Positions 33,710 through 44,191 of a DNA stretch of 64,000 nucleotides are shown here, in pieces. Under the pieces are notes generated by a model, which was given only the letters and a program-made list of their open reading frames with translations, did not search any database and had not been told where the DNA came from. How positions within the stretch are numbered: the stretch's first letter is position 1; each line of letters begins with the position of its first letter. The translations under genes were made by a program, and so were the position numbers. This stretch comes from Reticulascus tulasneorum (lineage: Eukaryota > Ascomycota > Sordariomycetes > Glomerellales > Reticulascaceae), in the NCBI GenBank assembly GCA_001557505.1, contig LSAX01000003.1, positions 1,550,001-1,614,000 on the forward strand, given 5' to 3'.

Positions 33710-35165
33710 GACTAATTAACCATGAGAATACTATTAGCTATACTATTTACCGCTGCCGCCAGCAGCCTTTTAGACCTTGGTCTTGGTAGTTGTCATAGTA
33801 ATCGTCGAATAAAATAAACAGTTGTAAGCATCTACAAGCGAATTGCAATCACTGAGCTTTAGTGCCACCAGACCTTCAAGTGAAAGAGCATCATTTTGAT
33901 TACCATGCACTATGTACCCGGATATATTTGAAGGTTTGCGATTACGTCTGCAAAAGAATGGAACTAACCCAAGAGGTTTGAGGTAAAGAGACTTGCAGAC
34001 TACTTATGTGTTCGTGAAGTAAGGCGCCTTTAGTTCAAGATAAAACCCTTCGGCAACTACGATATCGACGTGAAGATCATCGCACGCGGTGTTTGCCGCT
34101 TTGATGTGCACATAGCAACTGGTTGGGGAAATAAGAACTGGCCATTAGTTCCCGGACATGGTAATTACACTAGTAACATTTCGAGATAATGAGGTTAAGA
34201 AATTTAGTTACGTATAGCTAATAATAACGGTTATTAACTTAACTAGTTTCTATAATCATTATTAATATTTTAACAAATAATCAGTACTTTAGAAAGATGC
34301 GCAGAAAATGGCAGGTCAATACTTGTTTGTTAGTGGTAACCTGGCTTCGCTGAGGGCATAAGTAGCTAGCCACCACACACACTTTAGGTAGAGAGTAATC
34401 AAGAATCTTTACACCTGCCAACATCTCGCCTCGCCATGCGGGGCTAAATATGCAGTCCAGTCATTAACAAACTATGTCATACCAAGGTAGGAGTTGATCT
34501 TTTAGCGAGCCTGCTATCTGCTAGCCTGCATGCTTATCGAAAACTGAGGGTTAAGTTAAGGGTATCCCATCAAGTGTAGGTGGACTTCACCTTTGTACCT
34601 TTCAGGGTATATGGCCAATGAAACTGCTGTCCACTTTATAGCGTATCATATACCCTCCGGCAAATCAACGCAAATCGAACAGCTTTAATATTTGGATGAT
34701 TTGAAGGTATACGTCACATGATTAGTCATGCAATACAGAACTTGATATAACACGCGAGTAGGAGTTCGTCGTACCAGCTCCAACTGGTTGCTCGGAACCT
34801 GGCATGAGGTATTATCTTAGGAATCGCAAATTCCAGCTACAGGGGCTTCGGTCTCAATAAATAAGCACGTTTCTTAAAGCAAAAGTGCCGTGAGTAAAGG
34901 GAGAAATCGGAACAGGGAAGCATCGCACGCCGTAGTGAAATTGGAAGAGAAACACATCGAGATAAGCTACATAAATTTCTAACATATGCCCCTTGATTCC
35001 AATGAAAGGTCTGCGGCGCAAAGAGCTTTAAAACTCAGTGCCATAAACATATTAATCTGCTCAAACTAGCAGGCAATCCCAAATCAGGCTGCGAAAGTTG
35101 GGGTTTTGATGCAAATGAACGCCGAAAAATGCTTCATACAAAATAATGTAACATCTCAAAGTAAA
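33710..35165. other. AT-rich spacer with an alcohol dehydrogenase relic
   Basis: Apart from the alcohol dehydrogenase fragment at 34043-34162, described separately, nothing is recognisable. The stretch 34165-34300 is extremely AT-rich (runs of AATAATAA and TTAATATTTT). Confidence 0.5.
34043..34162 (+). pseudogene. Relic of a zinc-dependent (cinnamyl-type) alcohol dehydrogenase
   Basis: About 40 codons match the N-terminal catalytic region of cinnamyl-alcohol-dehydrogenase-like enzymes: KPFGNYDIDVKIIARGVC, then RFDVHIATGWGNKNWPLVPGH. In intact enzymes the motif reads GVCGSDVHT; here GS is RF, though the zinc-ligand Cys and the GH pair remain. A stop lies just upstream in the same frame. The frame leads into a GTAATT that could have been a donor site. 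The expected following region, which begins the cofactor domain, is missing, and very AT-rich DNA follows. It is a decayed exon, not a functional gene. Confidence 0.75.
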
Positions 35166-36116
35166 CTAAATCATCCCGTGAGGTGTGGCTGGCCTTCTGT
35201 CCATGTCGTCCATCACAATATCGTGTTGCTGAAAAGGGGCCCGCTCCAATCTTGACCGGTGATATGAACTTTCTGATCCTATCTTCGTCTCTCTTCCTCG
35301 CATTGGTGTCTCGTTTGGTTGACCTATCTCGCCTTGCACCCTTCTCTTGGCCTGTTCCTCTAATAGAGTCCTCTTGATCCCTCGCATTGCGTAGTAGATG
35401 TATACGGCCATGATGATGGTGATAACCGCTGCTACGCTGACCATGATCGTTTTCACCGTGCTATCCTTATTTTCCTGGTCATTCTGGACAAGGATGACTC
35501 CGAAGTAGACCAAAAATATCTGCTTCGGCAGCGTTAAGGCGGTGGCAATGGCATATGACCAAAAGTTGACGTCGCACGTCGAGAATACGGCCGTGGAGAA
35601 GTGAGATGGTATCGCAGAAAAGCGAATGACGAGGATGATCCAGAATCCTCTATCACGAGTGAGTCGGGCCAGTGCACCGTAGTTAAGGTTGGTCCGTTCG
35701 AGCTTGATGGCTTTCCGTCTTAACGTGTGCTTGAAGAGGAACCAGGTCAAGATTTCTCCGAGGAATGTCCCAGCCGCAACAATAGCGAACCCAACCCATA
35801 GTCCGTACACAACACCGCACAAGAGCGCGACAAGCTCGTGGCCGAAAAGCGGTGGTATGGAGATGAGTACCAGTATCGCTATTGGAATAAGCCACCCTGC
35901 CGGAAGTTCGCGAACTTTCTCGGAAAAAGGTCGCAGAGCGCCGACGACTTGATCATGTTTGACGGAAATGTAAATGGTCGCAGCCGTAATGCCGAGGGCG
36001 AGGACATGCAAGGGAATGTATTTTGGCGCGAACACCTTTTTCCAATTGATCGGTCGATACTCTGTGTCATCTGGGAGGTCATTCTTTTGCCTCAAGTGGT
36101 CAGTATGATTTGCCAT
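35166..36116 (-). CDS. TVP38/TMEM64 (VTT-domain) membrane protein
   Basis: A single-exon frame of 316 residues from ATG 36116 (an in-frame TTG upstream is ignored). The family core is clear: PLFGHELVALLCGVVYGLWVG, then GTFLGEILTWFLFKHTLR, and the diagnostic VIRFSAIPSHFSTAVFSTCDV with WSYAIATALTLPKQIFLVYFGV. Five to six membrane helices are expected, with a helix near residues 45-60 and one near 230-250. The tail is basic and charged. VTT proteins (yeast Tvp38, human TMEM41B/VMP1 relatives) sit in the Golgi/ER membranes and act in lipid scrambling or vesicle trafficking. Fungal Tvp38-like proteins are poorly characterised. The gene looks complete. Confidence 0.93.
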   Translation of the reverse strand: MANHTDHLRQKNDLPDDTEYRPINWKKVFAPKYIPLHVLALGITAATIYISVKHDQVVGALRPFSEKVRELPAGWLIPIAILVLISIPPLFGHELVALLCGVVYGLWVGFAIVAAGTFLGEILTWFLFKHTLRRKAIKLERTNLNYGALARLTRDRGFWIILVIRFSAIPSHFSTAVFSTCDVNFWSYAIATALTLPKQIFLVYFGVILVQNDQENKDSTVKTIMVSVAAVITIIMAVYIYYAMRGIKRTLLEEQAKRRVQGEIGQPNETPMRGRETKIGSESSYHRSRLERAPFQQHDIVMDDMDRRPATPHGMI

Positions 36117-36896
36117 GTTTTGAATCTCTGGCTGAAGAAACAAGCTCTATTGTTGGTAGGTAGAAGAAAATGGCAACAAAGATGTTAATCAATTGAAACT
36201 ACACTAATTTTGGTCTAGAAAATCGGGGAAGAGGAAGAGTTGGGAAAACTTGATTGTGGAATGCAGCGGGTTAGGACCGCATGAATGTGACATATTTGGT
36301 TTGAGAAAGCACTAGTGTGTGTGAGTTGGGGGGTCTTTCAAGGATAGAGGAATGCGAAACTGGGGAGAAACAGGTCAAGGCGAACAGCTCGGCCTGTCGA
36401 CTGCCAGCAGTTGGTCTCAGACTGATTGATGCGCATTTTTCTTGTAGAATAGATTTTTCATAGCGGACACGGGGCAAGGACGCAGAAAACAACACACACA
36501 GTAGCGTTGAAGCAGCAGCAATTGAACATGGAATTCAAGTTTTAGTAGAGAGATAGGAGGATACCGTTAGAAAGATCTTGCTTAAGATTGACCTGACGGG
36601 CGCGTTAGGTGTGCAACAGTTTAAGTAGTAGTACAGAGATCGAGCATGGCTTTGGATCACTTCTTGACGTGTAGTAGTCATCTTGGCCATCATTGCAAGA
36701 ATTGGAGAAGCCTCTTTCGACCGCGTAATCATATGGACAGATGGCAGCATATTAGATGACAAAACTGTTGAGAGACTTCGGCTTTGCGGATATGGACGGA
36801 GGTCACCAGTCATCCTCTTCCATCGAGTGTCGATTTGCATTCCACACCAATACACAGCGAAGCACAGACCAAGGCCATGGAGGCACATCATGATGT
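36117..36896. other. Spacer upstream of the VTT gene
   Basis: No supportable gene. A minus-strand frame at 36535-36999 might contribute a 3' exon to the hypothetical gene starting at 37379 (possible acceptor near 36907), but the continuation is not convincing. Confidence 0.4.
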
Positions 36897-37379
36897 TCAG
36901 TGGTTCGAACTGGTTGGCCGGTGTTCGCTGTCTGGAACGTGATCCAAATTCAAGCTCCACCACAGGTCGGCCTGGCCCGTACCGCTCACCCAAATGCAAA
37001 TTCCACTTTTAAGGCTGCCGCTCGGCTGACCCAGGGTGAAGCAAAGGCACGTATCGTAGTAATTGCCGACAATAGCACCTTTCAGCCTCGTCCCCGTCGT
37101 GTCGTATATTGCGACTGTGTCTGCCGTGTTATTCCCAACGGTGTCCATGGCCGGCAAGCAGCGCCCTGTAATATCGAACGGGTGTGTAAATCGTGTGCTA
37201 GTGCCTTTGCTGCATATAGGTTCGTAGCGGATAGCTTGATAAGCCATACCAAGATAGCCCGCTATCTCGCTGACGGGTCCTTCGCGCGGGAACAGCTGCA
37301 GAACAGCTGTTACTCCTAGCAACAGAACCCAGACCGCCGCCTGAGCGATGAGCACCGATAGCAGGCGTCCATTCAACAT
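36897..37379 (-). CDS. Hypothetical small secreted or membrane-anchored protein
   Basis: ATG 37379 follows a pyrimidine-rich leader typical of fungal genes. It opens a frame of 160 residues with a strong N-terminal hydrophobic segment (LLSVLIAQAAVWVLLLGVTAVLQL). A Cys-containing middle follows (YEPICSKG..., GRCLPAMDTVGNNTAD, YYDTCLCFTLGQP). Near the end, a GTGAGC donor at about 36988 suggests an intron and a different C-terminus: the last 25 residues look unlike coding sequence. No domain is recognised. It may be a signal-anchored or secreted protein; confidence rests on the leader, the hydrophobic N-terminus and the Cys-containing core. Confidence 0.5.
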   Translation of the reverse strand: MLNGRLLSVLIAQAAVWVLLLGVTAVLQLFPREGPVSEIAGYLGMAYQAIRYEPICSKGTSTRFTHPFDITGRCLPAMDTVGNNTADTVAIYDTTGTRLKGAIVGNYYDTCLCFTLGQPSGSLKSGICIWVSGTGQADLWWSLNLDHVPDSEHRPTSSNH

Positions 37380-37924
37380 GGAGTGAGGGACACAGGGCTG
37401 AGAGAAAAGACAAAACAGATGTTGCGGGAATTCTTAAATCGGACCCGGGGAATTTTAAGATTTCAACTTCAAGACAGCTCAGCGATGAGAACAGATAGAA
37501 TTTCGCTCATGGGTTAGCAGCCTCACTTTAAGTTGACCTCCCAGCCTCCCATTCGCCAGGACTGACCCAACCGACCGGGTGCTGAAATACCCGTGGGACA
37601 GCTGATACTTCCCGTATTTATCTCCGTCAACCATTCACTATGCTCCTTGACACACTTCATCCATCCAACACTCATGCGAACTCATCACTACCCCAAGCGA
37701 CCAGCAACGCCGTCTATCTATTTATTGCCTGAATTGCGATACAGGGCATGATATCTGCCTGCTCGTATCCGCCTACCCTTCTGCTTTTCGTAGTTTATTC
37801 TCGCTTGTCAGGCCGATATTGGAGACGTGCACCGCTTCCATTCTCCCAGTCTCAGCAGCTCTACTTTCTTAGTACTCTCAGATTAGTTCCATCACGGCTC
37901 TCTATCAGAAGGGCCAAGCACATT
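37380..37924. other. Divergent promoter region
   Basis: A spacer between the hypothetical secreted-protein gene (minus) and the frameshifted gene (plus). Pyrimidine-rich stretches (37620-37700 and 37780-37860) look like promoter and leader DNA. No gene is supported. Confidence 0.45.
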
Positions 37925-38698
37925 ATGGCTACAGCAACAGCGACACCGCCTCCTCCGTCCCCGGGAAGGTGACAAGAGCTCCCGTCAAGGATACGCATCA
38001 ACCATCGCCAGTCTCTTCGATTCGGGTCATCACAAATGGGGCTTCCTCCTCTATCGAACCACCTATGGAGATGACGAAAAGTGGAATCAATTTACGACGC
38101 CCTCCGCCACAGCGTAGAGAGGAACCTTAAAAATTGTGATAGATTGGAACGCAGGGGCCCTTATATGCATTGGACCGTCATGGAAGATCCGGTTTTTGAT
38201 GGCGCATCTAAGGACGCTATTCGAGATTACTTCCGCAACTGGATCGGCACGCGGACCGTAGAACGGGACGGTCCTGGCGCTGACCGCCTAGATCTTGCTG
38301 ATCAATCGCCCCGGTATCGTGCGTGCCTTTATGCCGATAAGGCCACAGTGGATGGTGCTAGCATGGAGCTGATCCCAAACCGTTTCAACATGGAATTTTA
38401 TGAGGTTAAGGGCGATGTTGTCTTAATTGATGCTCAGTTCAGTGATGAGCCACAAGAGCCATTTCCGCTTAATGAGTATGAGCTACAGGAGATTGCTGAT
38501 GGCGAGTTTTCACTGGAGGACATCGAAGGCGATGAGCAGGAGTATGATTTAGTTGAGGGGAGGACTATCTACGATGTAGGCTGGATGTACGTTGGATTGC
38601 TGTATGTGGACGAAGCATATAACACCCTTGCGGGGGCCCATACGTCATGGGATTACATGTACATCAGCCCGCCAACTAGATACCCAGCGATGCAATAA
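37925..38698 (+). pseudogene. Frameshifted fungal hypothetical protein gene
   Basis: The first part reads MATATATPPPPSPG, and a possible 43-nt intron (37969-38011) leads into SLFDSGHHKWGFLLYRTTYGDDEKWNQF. That frame ends at TAG 38115. The family clearly continues in another frame from about 38097: DALRHSVERNL, WTVMEDPVFDGASKDAIRDYFRNW, RYRACLYADKATVDG, then a tail through YDVGWMYVG to the stop at 38698. KWGF..YR.TYGDDE, WTV.EDP..DGASK and YDVGWM are blocks of an abundant Pezizomycotina family of unknown function (about 250 residues). The break near 38090-38096 equals loss of one base or gain of two. The only intron that would fix it would be 32 nt, which is too short. Either a young pseudogene or a sequencing error. 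Confidence 0.75.
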
Positions 38699-39081
38699 GT
38701 AGCGGGGATGAAATCAGGTGTTAGGAATTGAATCTTTAAATCTTTTAACCTTCTGCTTTAGGCTGTTAAATGTATACGGGCACGAGCACGGGCATAGGGC
38801 CTAGGCTTTTTACGCCGCCACATTGATACCACTCAGAGGGACCTCATGTGCAAAGTCGGAGAGCCCTCGTCGCCAGGCACTGCTCGAGCCCCTCTCGGTT
38901 TATGTGCTCCAAAACCTCATTCATGTGCCGTAAATAGCGGCTGATATTGAGGCCTGGTCTGGTAGTGATAGCTTAACTTGTAGATTAATGCGGTTTACCT
39001 CTCAGCTTATGCTGACTGGCCTTATGTTCTCTAGCCAGAGAACACTAAACTCTACGCTGCAAACCGCGTTCGGAATGCAAC
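38699..39081. other. Spacer between convergent genes
   Basis: A 383-bp stretch shared by the 3' ends of the frameshifted gene and the siderophore transporter; nothing else is visible. Confidence 0.5.
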
Positions 39082-41067
39082 TTAGACTACTTCCTTTCGG
39101 TAAGCAGCGAGCCACCTGCGGTAGAACGGCAGCGACTCATTTTTGACTTCAATCCCAGACGGTCGTTGCGGCACATCAACCCTCTCGCCGTCGAGACCTG
39201 TGTTCGTGACGGCATTTTGCTGTTTACCCAGATAAAAGTCGGGCATGAACAAGGTGGCGATCAATGGCACGGTAGCCAAGGCAAGGGCGGTAATCGCGAT
39301 GTGGCCGTTGACATAGGCATAGGCACGGATGGAGCCCTGCCTAATGGGATCATCGAAGGCGTAGTTGGAGCGCAGTTTCTTTATGTTTCCGTAAAGAGTT
39401 GAGATAGTCTTCGTGTCAACACCAGGCATCTCCATGTACATACGGTTGAGCATCTCATTAGTCCAGATGGCTGACGAAACAGCACTACCAATCGAGGAGC
39501 CCAAGGTAGACCACAGCGTGAGCAGGGCTATAATGGTAGCCATATCCTCGTGCGGCACTGAAGCTTGACTGCCCACCCGGACACCGACAACGTTGAAAGA
39601 TCCGAGGCAGAATATCAGCTGGGCGACAACCAACCGCGCCGTGTCTTGTACCATAAGGCCGTCACCTCCGACCAGGATACCGTAGCCGATGAGTCTGGCC
39701 GCAGCGCCAAAGAGCATCATGGATTTGTAACGATGTGTACCCCTCTGGACGAGACCGACGATAGGTCCCATAAGACTAAGTCCCATGGTTGTAATGCCCA
39801 AGAAGATGATCCATTGGTAGTTGGTCCAGTCTTTGATTATGAAGATGTACGATGAGAGGTAGGTATTGCGGACCGCCGATGCCATCTGGTTGAATGTGGA
39901 GATGGTGACCGCGGCGAGGAATGTGCGGTTATTAATTATGCGTTTGGACATGAGCGGCTTCGGGCAGAGATAAATCTCGAAGAGAGCAAAGACAATGAGC
40001 AGGACGAAACCGACCACAAGCATGGCAATGATGCTTCTGTTAGCCCAACCGTCCTCCATGCTCTTCGCAAGGGTAAACGGCAACAGGATCAACGAAAAAG
40101 CCACTCCAAGGATGATAAGCCCGATGATGTCGATGTCTATCAGGCCCTCGTAAAGGAGCTTCACCCAGTAGGCGAAGCCTCTCTCGGACTCTGCGGCACC
40201 AGTCCTCATGCGCTTCGAGGCGGCCATGGTGACCATGCCCAACTTCTCTCCCCGCCACTGCATCGAATACAGCGTAAAGATGGCGGGGATGAGCATGATG
40301 GGTACAATAATGGCAAACATGCCTAATCCCCACCGCCAGTTGTCGACGAAAGCCTCACCGATGAATCCGTTGACAGGCACAGTAATGATAAAGGGGATAG
40401 ATAGAGCGGCACCAAAGAAACCTCTCCACTGCAGAGGCGTCAAATCACCGACAATGATGTCGCTCAGCAAGTCGAGGCCTGATTTTCCGATTGAGGTGAA
40501 GCAGATGCCCACCGTGTAGGCGGCAAAGGTGCTTGAGCTGGCCGCAACAGCAAAGCCGACTACGTAGAAAACAAGTATCACGACATACGTCGTAGGACGC
40601 GAGGTGATGTCTGCTAGTTTTCCGATGAAAGGTTTGCTGATGGCCCGGATGATCTGGCCGGATGTGGTGACTGCCGCGAGTGAAGCGTGCTGTCCAAAGG
40701 TGGAACTGGCCATTGTAGTGAAGACGGTCGTGGTGATACCCTGGTCGAGCGCATAGGCAAACATAGTCAAGCCGATGGAGATGCCTAGCAGCCAGAGCAG
40801 AATCTTGCCAGTCCTGCCCGATTGGTACAAGACCTTGTTGAAGGCCTCGACCCTACTGACACCGATTTCAGCATGGCCGTCCAAGGCAGAGACATGGTCC
40901 GGCTTTTCCTGTGAAGTGTCAAGCTCGAAGTCTACATCCTCTTTTCGGGACGCGTCGACCCTCCCCTGGTTCAACCCCAACGAGGGTGACGTTGAGCCCA
41001 GCCCGTCTGTGTCGTCGGTCCTGGGCTGGGGTTGCTCAGCGGCGGGAGGTCCAATTGGTATCGCCAT
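39082..41067 (-). CDS. Siderophore-iron MFS transporter (ARN/SIT/MirB type)
   Basis: An intronless gene of 661 residues. The N-terminus is a long hydrophilic tail (about 75 residues) ending VSRVEAFNKVLYQSGRTGK, a landmark of siderophore:H+ symporters. The family pattern follows: AYALDQGITTTVF, ISKPFIGKLADITSRPTTYV, GKSGLDLLSDIIVGDLTPLQWRGF, then a loop and NRTFLAAVTISTFNQMASAVRNTYLSSYIFI. Fourteen membrane helices are expected, one more pair than a standard 12-helix MFS carrier. It imports ferric siderophores across the plasma membrane. Two exact ATCTGATAA sites lie about 490 and 770 bp upstream (41559-41567 and 41839-41847), which fits repression by an SreA-type GATA factor when iron is plentiful. 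The specific siderophore cannot be read from the sequence. Confidence 0.95.
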   Translation of the reverse strand: MAIPIGPPAAEQPQPRTDDTDGLGSTSPSLGLNQGRVDASRKEDVDFELDTSQEKPDHVSALDGHAEIGVSRVEAFNKVLYQSGRTGKILLWLLGISIGLTMFAYALDQGITTTVFTTMASSTFGQHASLAAVTTSGQIIRAISKPFIGKLADITSRPTTYVVILVFYVVGFAVAASSSTFAAYTVGICFTSIGKSGLDLLSDIIVGDLTPLQWRGFFGAALSIPFIITVPVNGFIGEAFVDNWRWGLGMFAIIVPIMLIPAIFTLYSMQWRGEKLGMVTMAASKRMRTGAAESERGFAYWVKLLYEGLIDIDIIGLIILGVAFSLILLPFTLAKSMEDGWANRSIIAMLVVGFVLLIVFALFEIYLCPKPLMSKRIINNRTFLAAVTISTFNQMASAVRNTYLSSYIFIIKDWTNYQWIIFLGITTMGLSLMGPIVGLVQRGTHRYKSMMLFGAAARLIGYGILVGGDGLMVQDTARLVVAQLIFCLGSFNVVGVRVGSQASVPHEDMATIIALLTLWSTLGSSIGSAVSSAIWTNEMLNRMYMEMPGVDTKTISTLYGNIKKLRSNYAFDDPIRQGSIRAYAYVNGHIAITALALATVPLIATLFMPDFYLGKQQNAVTNTGLDGERVDVPQRPSGIEVKNESLPFYRRWLAAYRKEVV

Positions 41068-41558
41068 GGTGTCTATGGTCGGGAGGCTTCGAATTTGGTC
41101 CCGCCAAACAGGTAGGGACGCAGATGCAGCAGAATATCAGAACGAGGAATCATAACGCAGGCAAGTTGCCAAAATCTCACATTTTGTTTGACGAATTAGC
41201 AGATTGCCAAGAGTACAGAAAATTGTGCCATAATGACTCGCATCCTGCTAACAAAGAAGTATACACTAATTGCGGATCTACTTGAAAATTTCAGGCATTA
41301 TTACATGACAAGGTGGATGTGCAATTTTTTCTTCGTTTTTAAGATCCACCCGGCGGTTACTCGGACTTCGTCCAGGAAGGACATTGCGAATCTGACTCTT
41401 GAGACCCTTGATCATCTCCCATAAAACAGAATTTTATCATGGCATGGCACCGGTTTGCGGAGCGCACAGGACATCGGGATTGCTAATTATATGGAGATGG
41501 TGCAGGGAGAATCGCATCTGATTACACCCAGCGGGTTACTTAAGTGGACCTATGCAGC

Positions 41559-41567
41559 TTATCAGAT
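41559..41567 (-). promoter_or_regulatory. SreA-type GATA site (ATCTGATAA)
   Basis: TTATCAGAT on the plus strand is ATCTGATAA on the minus strand, an exact match to the ATCWGATAA consensus of the fungal iron regulator SreA. It lies 492 bp before the transporter ATG. A near match (ATCTGATTA) is at 41516-41524. Confidence 0.6.
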
Positions 41568-41838
41568 CTTTTTTCAACCTAGCAAAAACCCAGTCGCGGG
41601 TTGATTCTCCCAAAGGGGTATATCCTAATGATCGCCTTTCTCAATGACTAGACCGCGACTGGGCGCGGACCCATCTAGTTATAAGAAGCAAAGGAATATA
41701 AGCGATGTTTGGTGGTTTGTCCTTGACAGCTTTAAACAGATATGCGATATGCAAGTGGCTGGCGATGAGTTTGCACCCCATGTTGGGTGCTTGGTTCCAC
41801 AAGGTTACTGGAGATCGCCAAACCCGCCCAAAAATGTA

Positions 41839-41847
41839 ATCTGATAA
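41839..41847 (+). promoter_or_regulatory. SreA-type GATA site (ATCTGATAA)
   Basis: A second exact match to ATCWGATAA, 772 bp upstream of the siderophore transporter start. Two exact 9-mers in one promoter region are unlikely by chance, but binding is not shown. Confidence 0.55.
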
Positions 41848-44059
41848 GTCAGACGGCTCATTGCAGTACTTTTTGTCTGATATCTGCAAATGCATACATA
41901 CCCAGCAGTGGTGCAATGTGAAGGCTACCCGTCATATATGATTACAGCAAGGCATCTGAGCCGAACACAAAGTTTAATGTGAGCTAAGGTAGATCATGAA
42001 TACGGACTATTAACGGGTAATCATTATCCTCGTGAACGTAAATGGAGAGCGGCGTCAGCAACTAGCAGAAACTACTACATAAAACAGCTGGGGATCCAGT
42101 ATCACCGGCCGCTGCTCACTTCACGACGACAGAATTAAAGGAAGATTGCTCAGTTCTACGACTAGAGTCGCTTTGGTATGAACTTTAGCCGTAACCTTTA
42201 TGGCGCACGTCATAAATGCCTACGTTACCTATTCAGGGTCAGCTAACCGGCCTCGATTTGCGCCATCCAAGTTCGGAGACGCCAGTTTGTATACTCCATG
42301 TCCCAACCTTAACAGGACTACACGCAACTCAGCCATATTAGAAGGATGCTGGAGGCACATAAGGCTCTTGTAGTCTCGTGGCCAAGGCATTTTATGTGAG
42401 ACGCTTCCTAGCGGTTCAGGTGTTGGTCGGTGACCACAGATGCGGGATGGCATTGTAAGGCTCCTGGGGCGTCGCTGTAGGGCTGAGAGGGGGAACTTAG
42501 CGGAATCATCGATCAGCGTGAGAAGAAGAACAGATATACTATCGACCTATTGACACTGTCCTCAACCCCTTAAATACCGTTGGAGCTCTTGCCATTGCCA
42601 GAGCTCGCCCTACCGACCACCTCATATTTTACCCCTTGCAAATTCACGGTGAACGCAACATAATGAACTGCTAAGAACTGCTCGCGATCTGTATCCATCA
42701 CTCACGATAATAACAGAGACGCAAATTGTATGATCTCGACCTGGATTATTTAATTGGCATGGAGCGGCCTTTATACCCGATTGGTAGCGATCACACCGCG
42801 GGTGCTCGTATCTTTCTGCCAATAGGATGAATTGGGTGAGCTGAGCTACGATCCTAAGGCTACCCACTCCTGGACGACTTTATGAATAGCACCGTTGGGG
42901 TGAAAACTTCTGCATATGCAGACTAGTTTCGAAATTAAATTCATGTGCGTTCTTCGGTGGCCGAGGTATCTCGGTTGTGAGGTCCAATGCATGCACCCCT
43001 GAACGAGGCTGTGCTTCCTCTACGCTCAGGTTTGATCAGAGTCGTCTGGGGTCCTTCTTGTCCTAAAAATACCTTCGGGTGAAAGAATTTTTCCCGGCGA
43101 AGCCAGAATTTCAATACCTCCGTACCTTGAGAAACTCGCACTCGATGGGCAGCCAAAAGCCCCGGCCATGGTGCGACAGGGGATGGTGTGTAGCGAACCT
43201 TGTCGATACTGCCGTTTTTCTTCGTTACTTGTCTGCGCCAGTTTGCCATCCTTAACCGTCCGTTCTGCTCGTTAGTTATCTCCAATCGGTGTATGCAGAT
43301 GATGCCTGATTGAAGGAAGGTGGCAAAGCTCAAACGGGGTTGAAAAAGACAGCGTCTTACGATCTTAGCCTCATCCTCAAGACACATTGATTCGATCAAA
43401 TGATTTCCCAAAGCACCAAAGAAACAGTTTCATGAGTAAGTATGACTCACGAAAGTAAAGAATGTTCAAGACTGTGGTTGCCACCGAACGCAGAACATTG
43501 CCATCCATCTATCTTGCATACAGCCACCTCCCAAATGCAACTGCACGGAAGGGCATCGAATCAAGTCTCCAAAGCTTAAAGAACAGGGAAAGTTGTGGGG
43601 AAACTAGGCACTATACGAAGTAGTTGCCAAAGTTGAATTTGAATTTGCCTTGCATGATCTCAAATAAACATTGACTACTAAGCAATGTCAGCAGCATGGC
43701 ATCTTTAGCACCATCGTACATGTGCATCGTATAGTTTCAGCCTTTCGGCCTAATTTTGAATTGCAGTAGCCATGCCGAGATTCATAATGCTTGATTTGTT
43801 GGGGCATGTGCTTCTCATTCGCCGTTGCGGAATTACCGCGTAAGCAACAACGCCCACTAACGCATAAGACGTCGTTGTGGCAGATCCCTCTCATTCGCTA
43901 ATACCGTACGAGCACCACGACGCCTCACCCGTATGCTCAGCTCTAAATGATGCCGTAAGCACCAAAGAAGCTTCATTTTCAACTACTAGCAAAGTTCAAG
44001 AACCCCTGAGCTGATTCATGGATAGCCTTGTATTTATCCCAGGGCGCGATTCTTTCGAC

Positions 44060-44065
44060 TATAAA
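44060..44065 (+). promoter_or_regulatory. TATA box of the GH16 gene (putative)
   Basis: TATAAA lies 132 bp before the ATG, inside a likely promoter and leader. Confidence 0.4.
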
Positions 44066-44191
44066 GAGTCGAATAAAGCTCGCATACTTCTCAGAATAAA
44101 CACTGCCAGACCACACACACTAATAGCAACTCACAAATTGCCATCATATCTACTTTCCACTTAACAGTTCTTACAAATAATATCTTCGACG

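Larger units (their letters stand above)
41068..44191. other. Long intergenic region: promoters of siderophore transporter and GH16 gene
   Basis: A 3.1-kb spacer between divergent genes. It contains the two SreA-like sites (41559-41567 and 41839-41847). No gene is supported; frames at 42229-42453, 42622-42867, 42941-43411 and 43688-43894 (minus) lack family resemblance and splice support. A TATA box for the GH16 gene is at 44060. Confidence 0.5.

Noticed and set aside
42941..43411. Minus-strand frame of 156 codons
   Set aside because: No recognised domain, basic random-looking composition, no splice sites that improve it.
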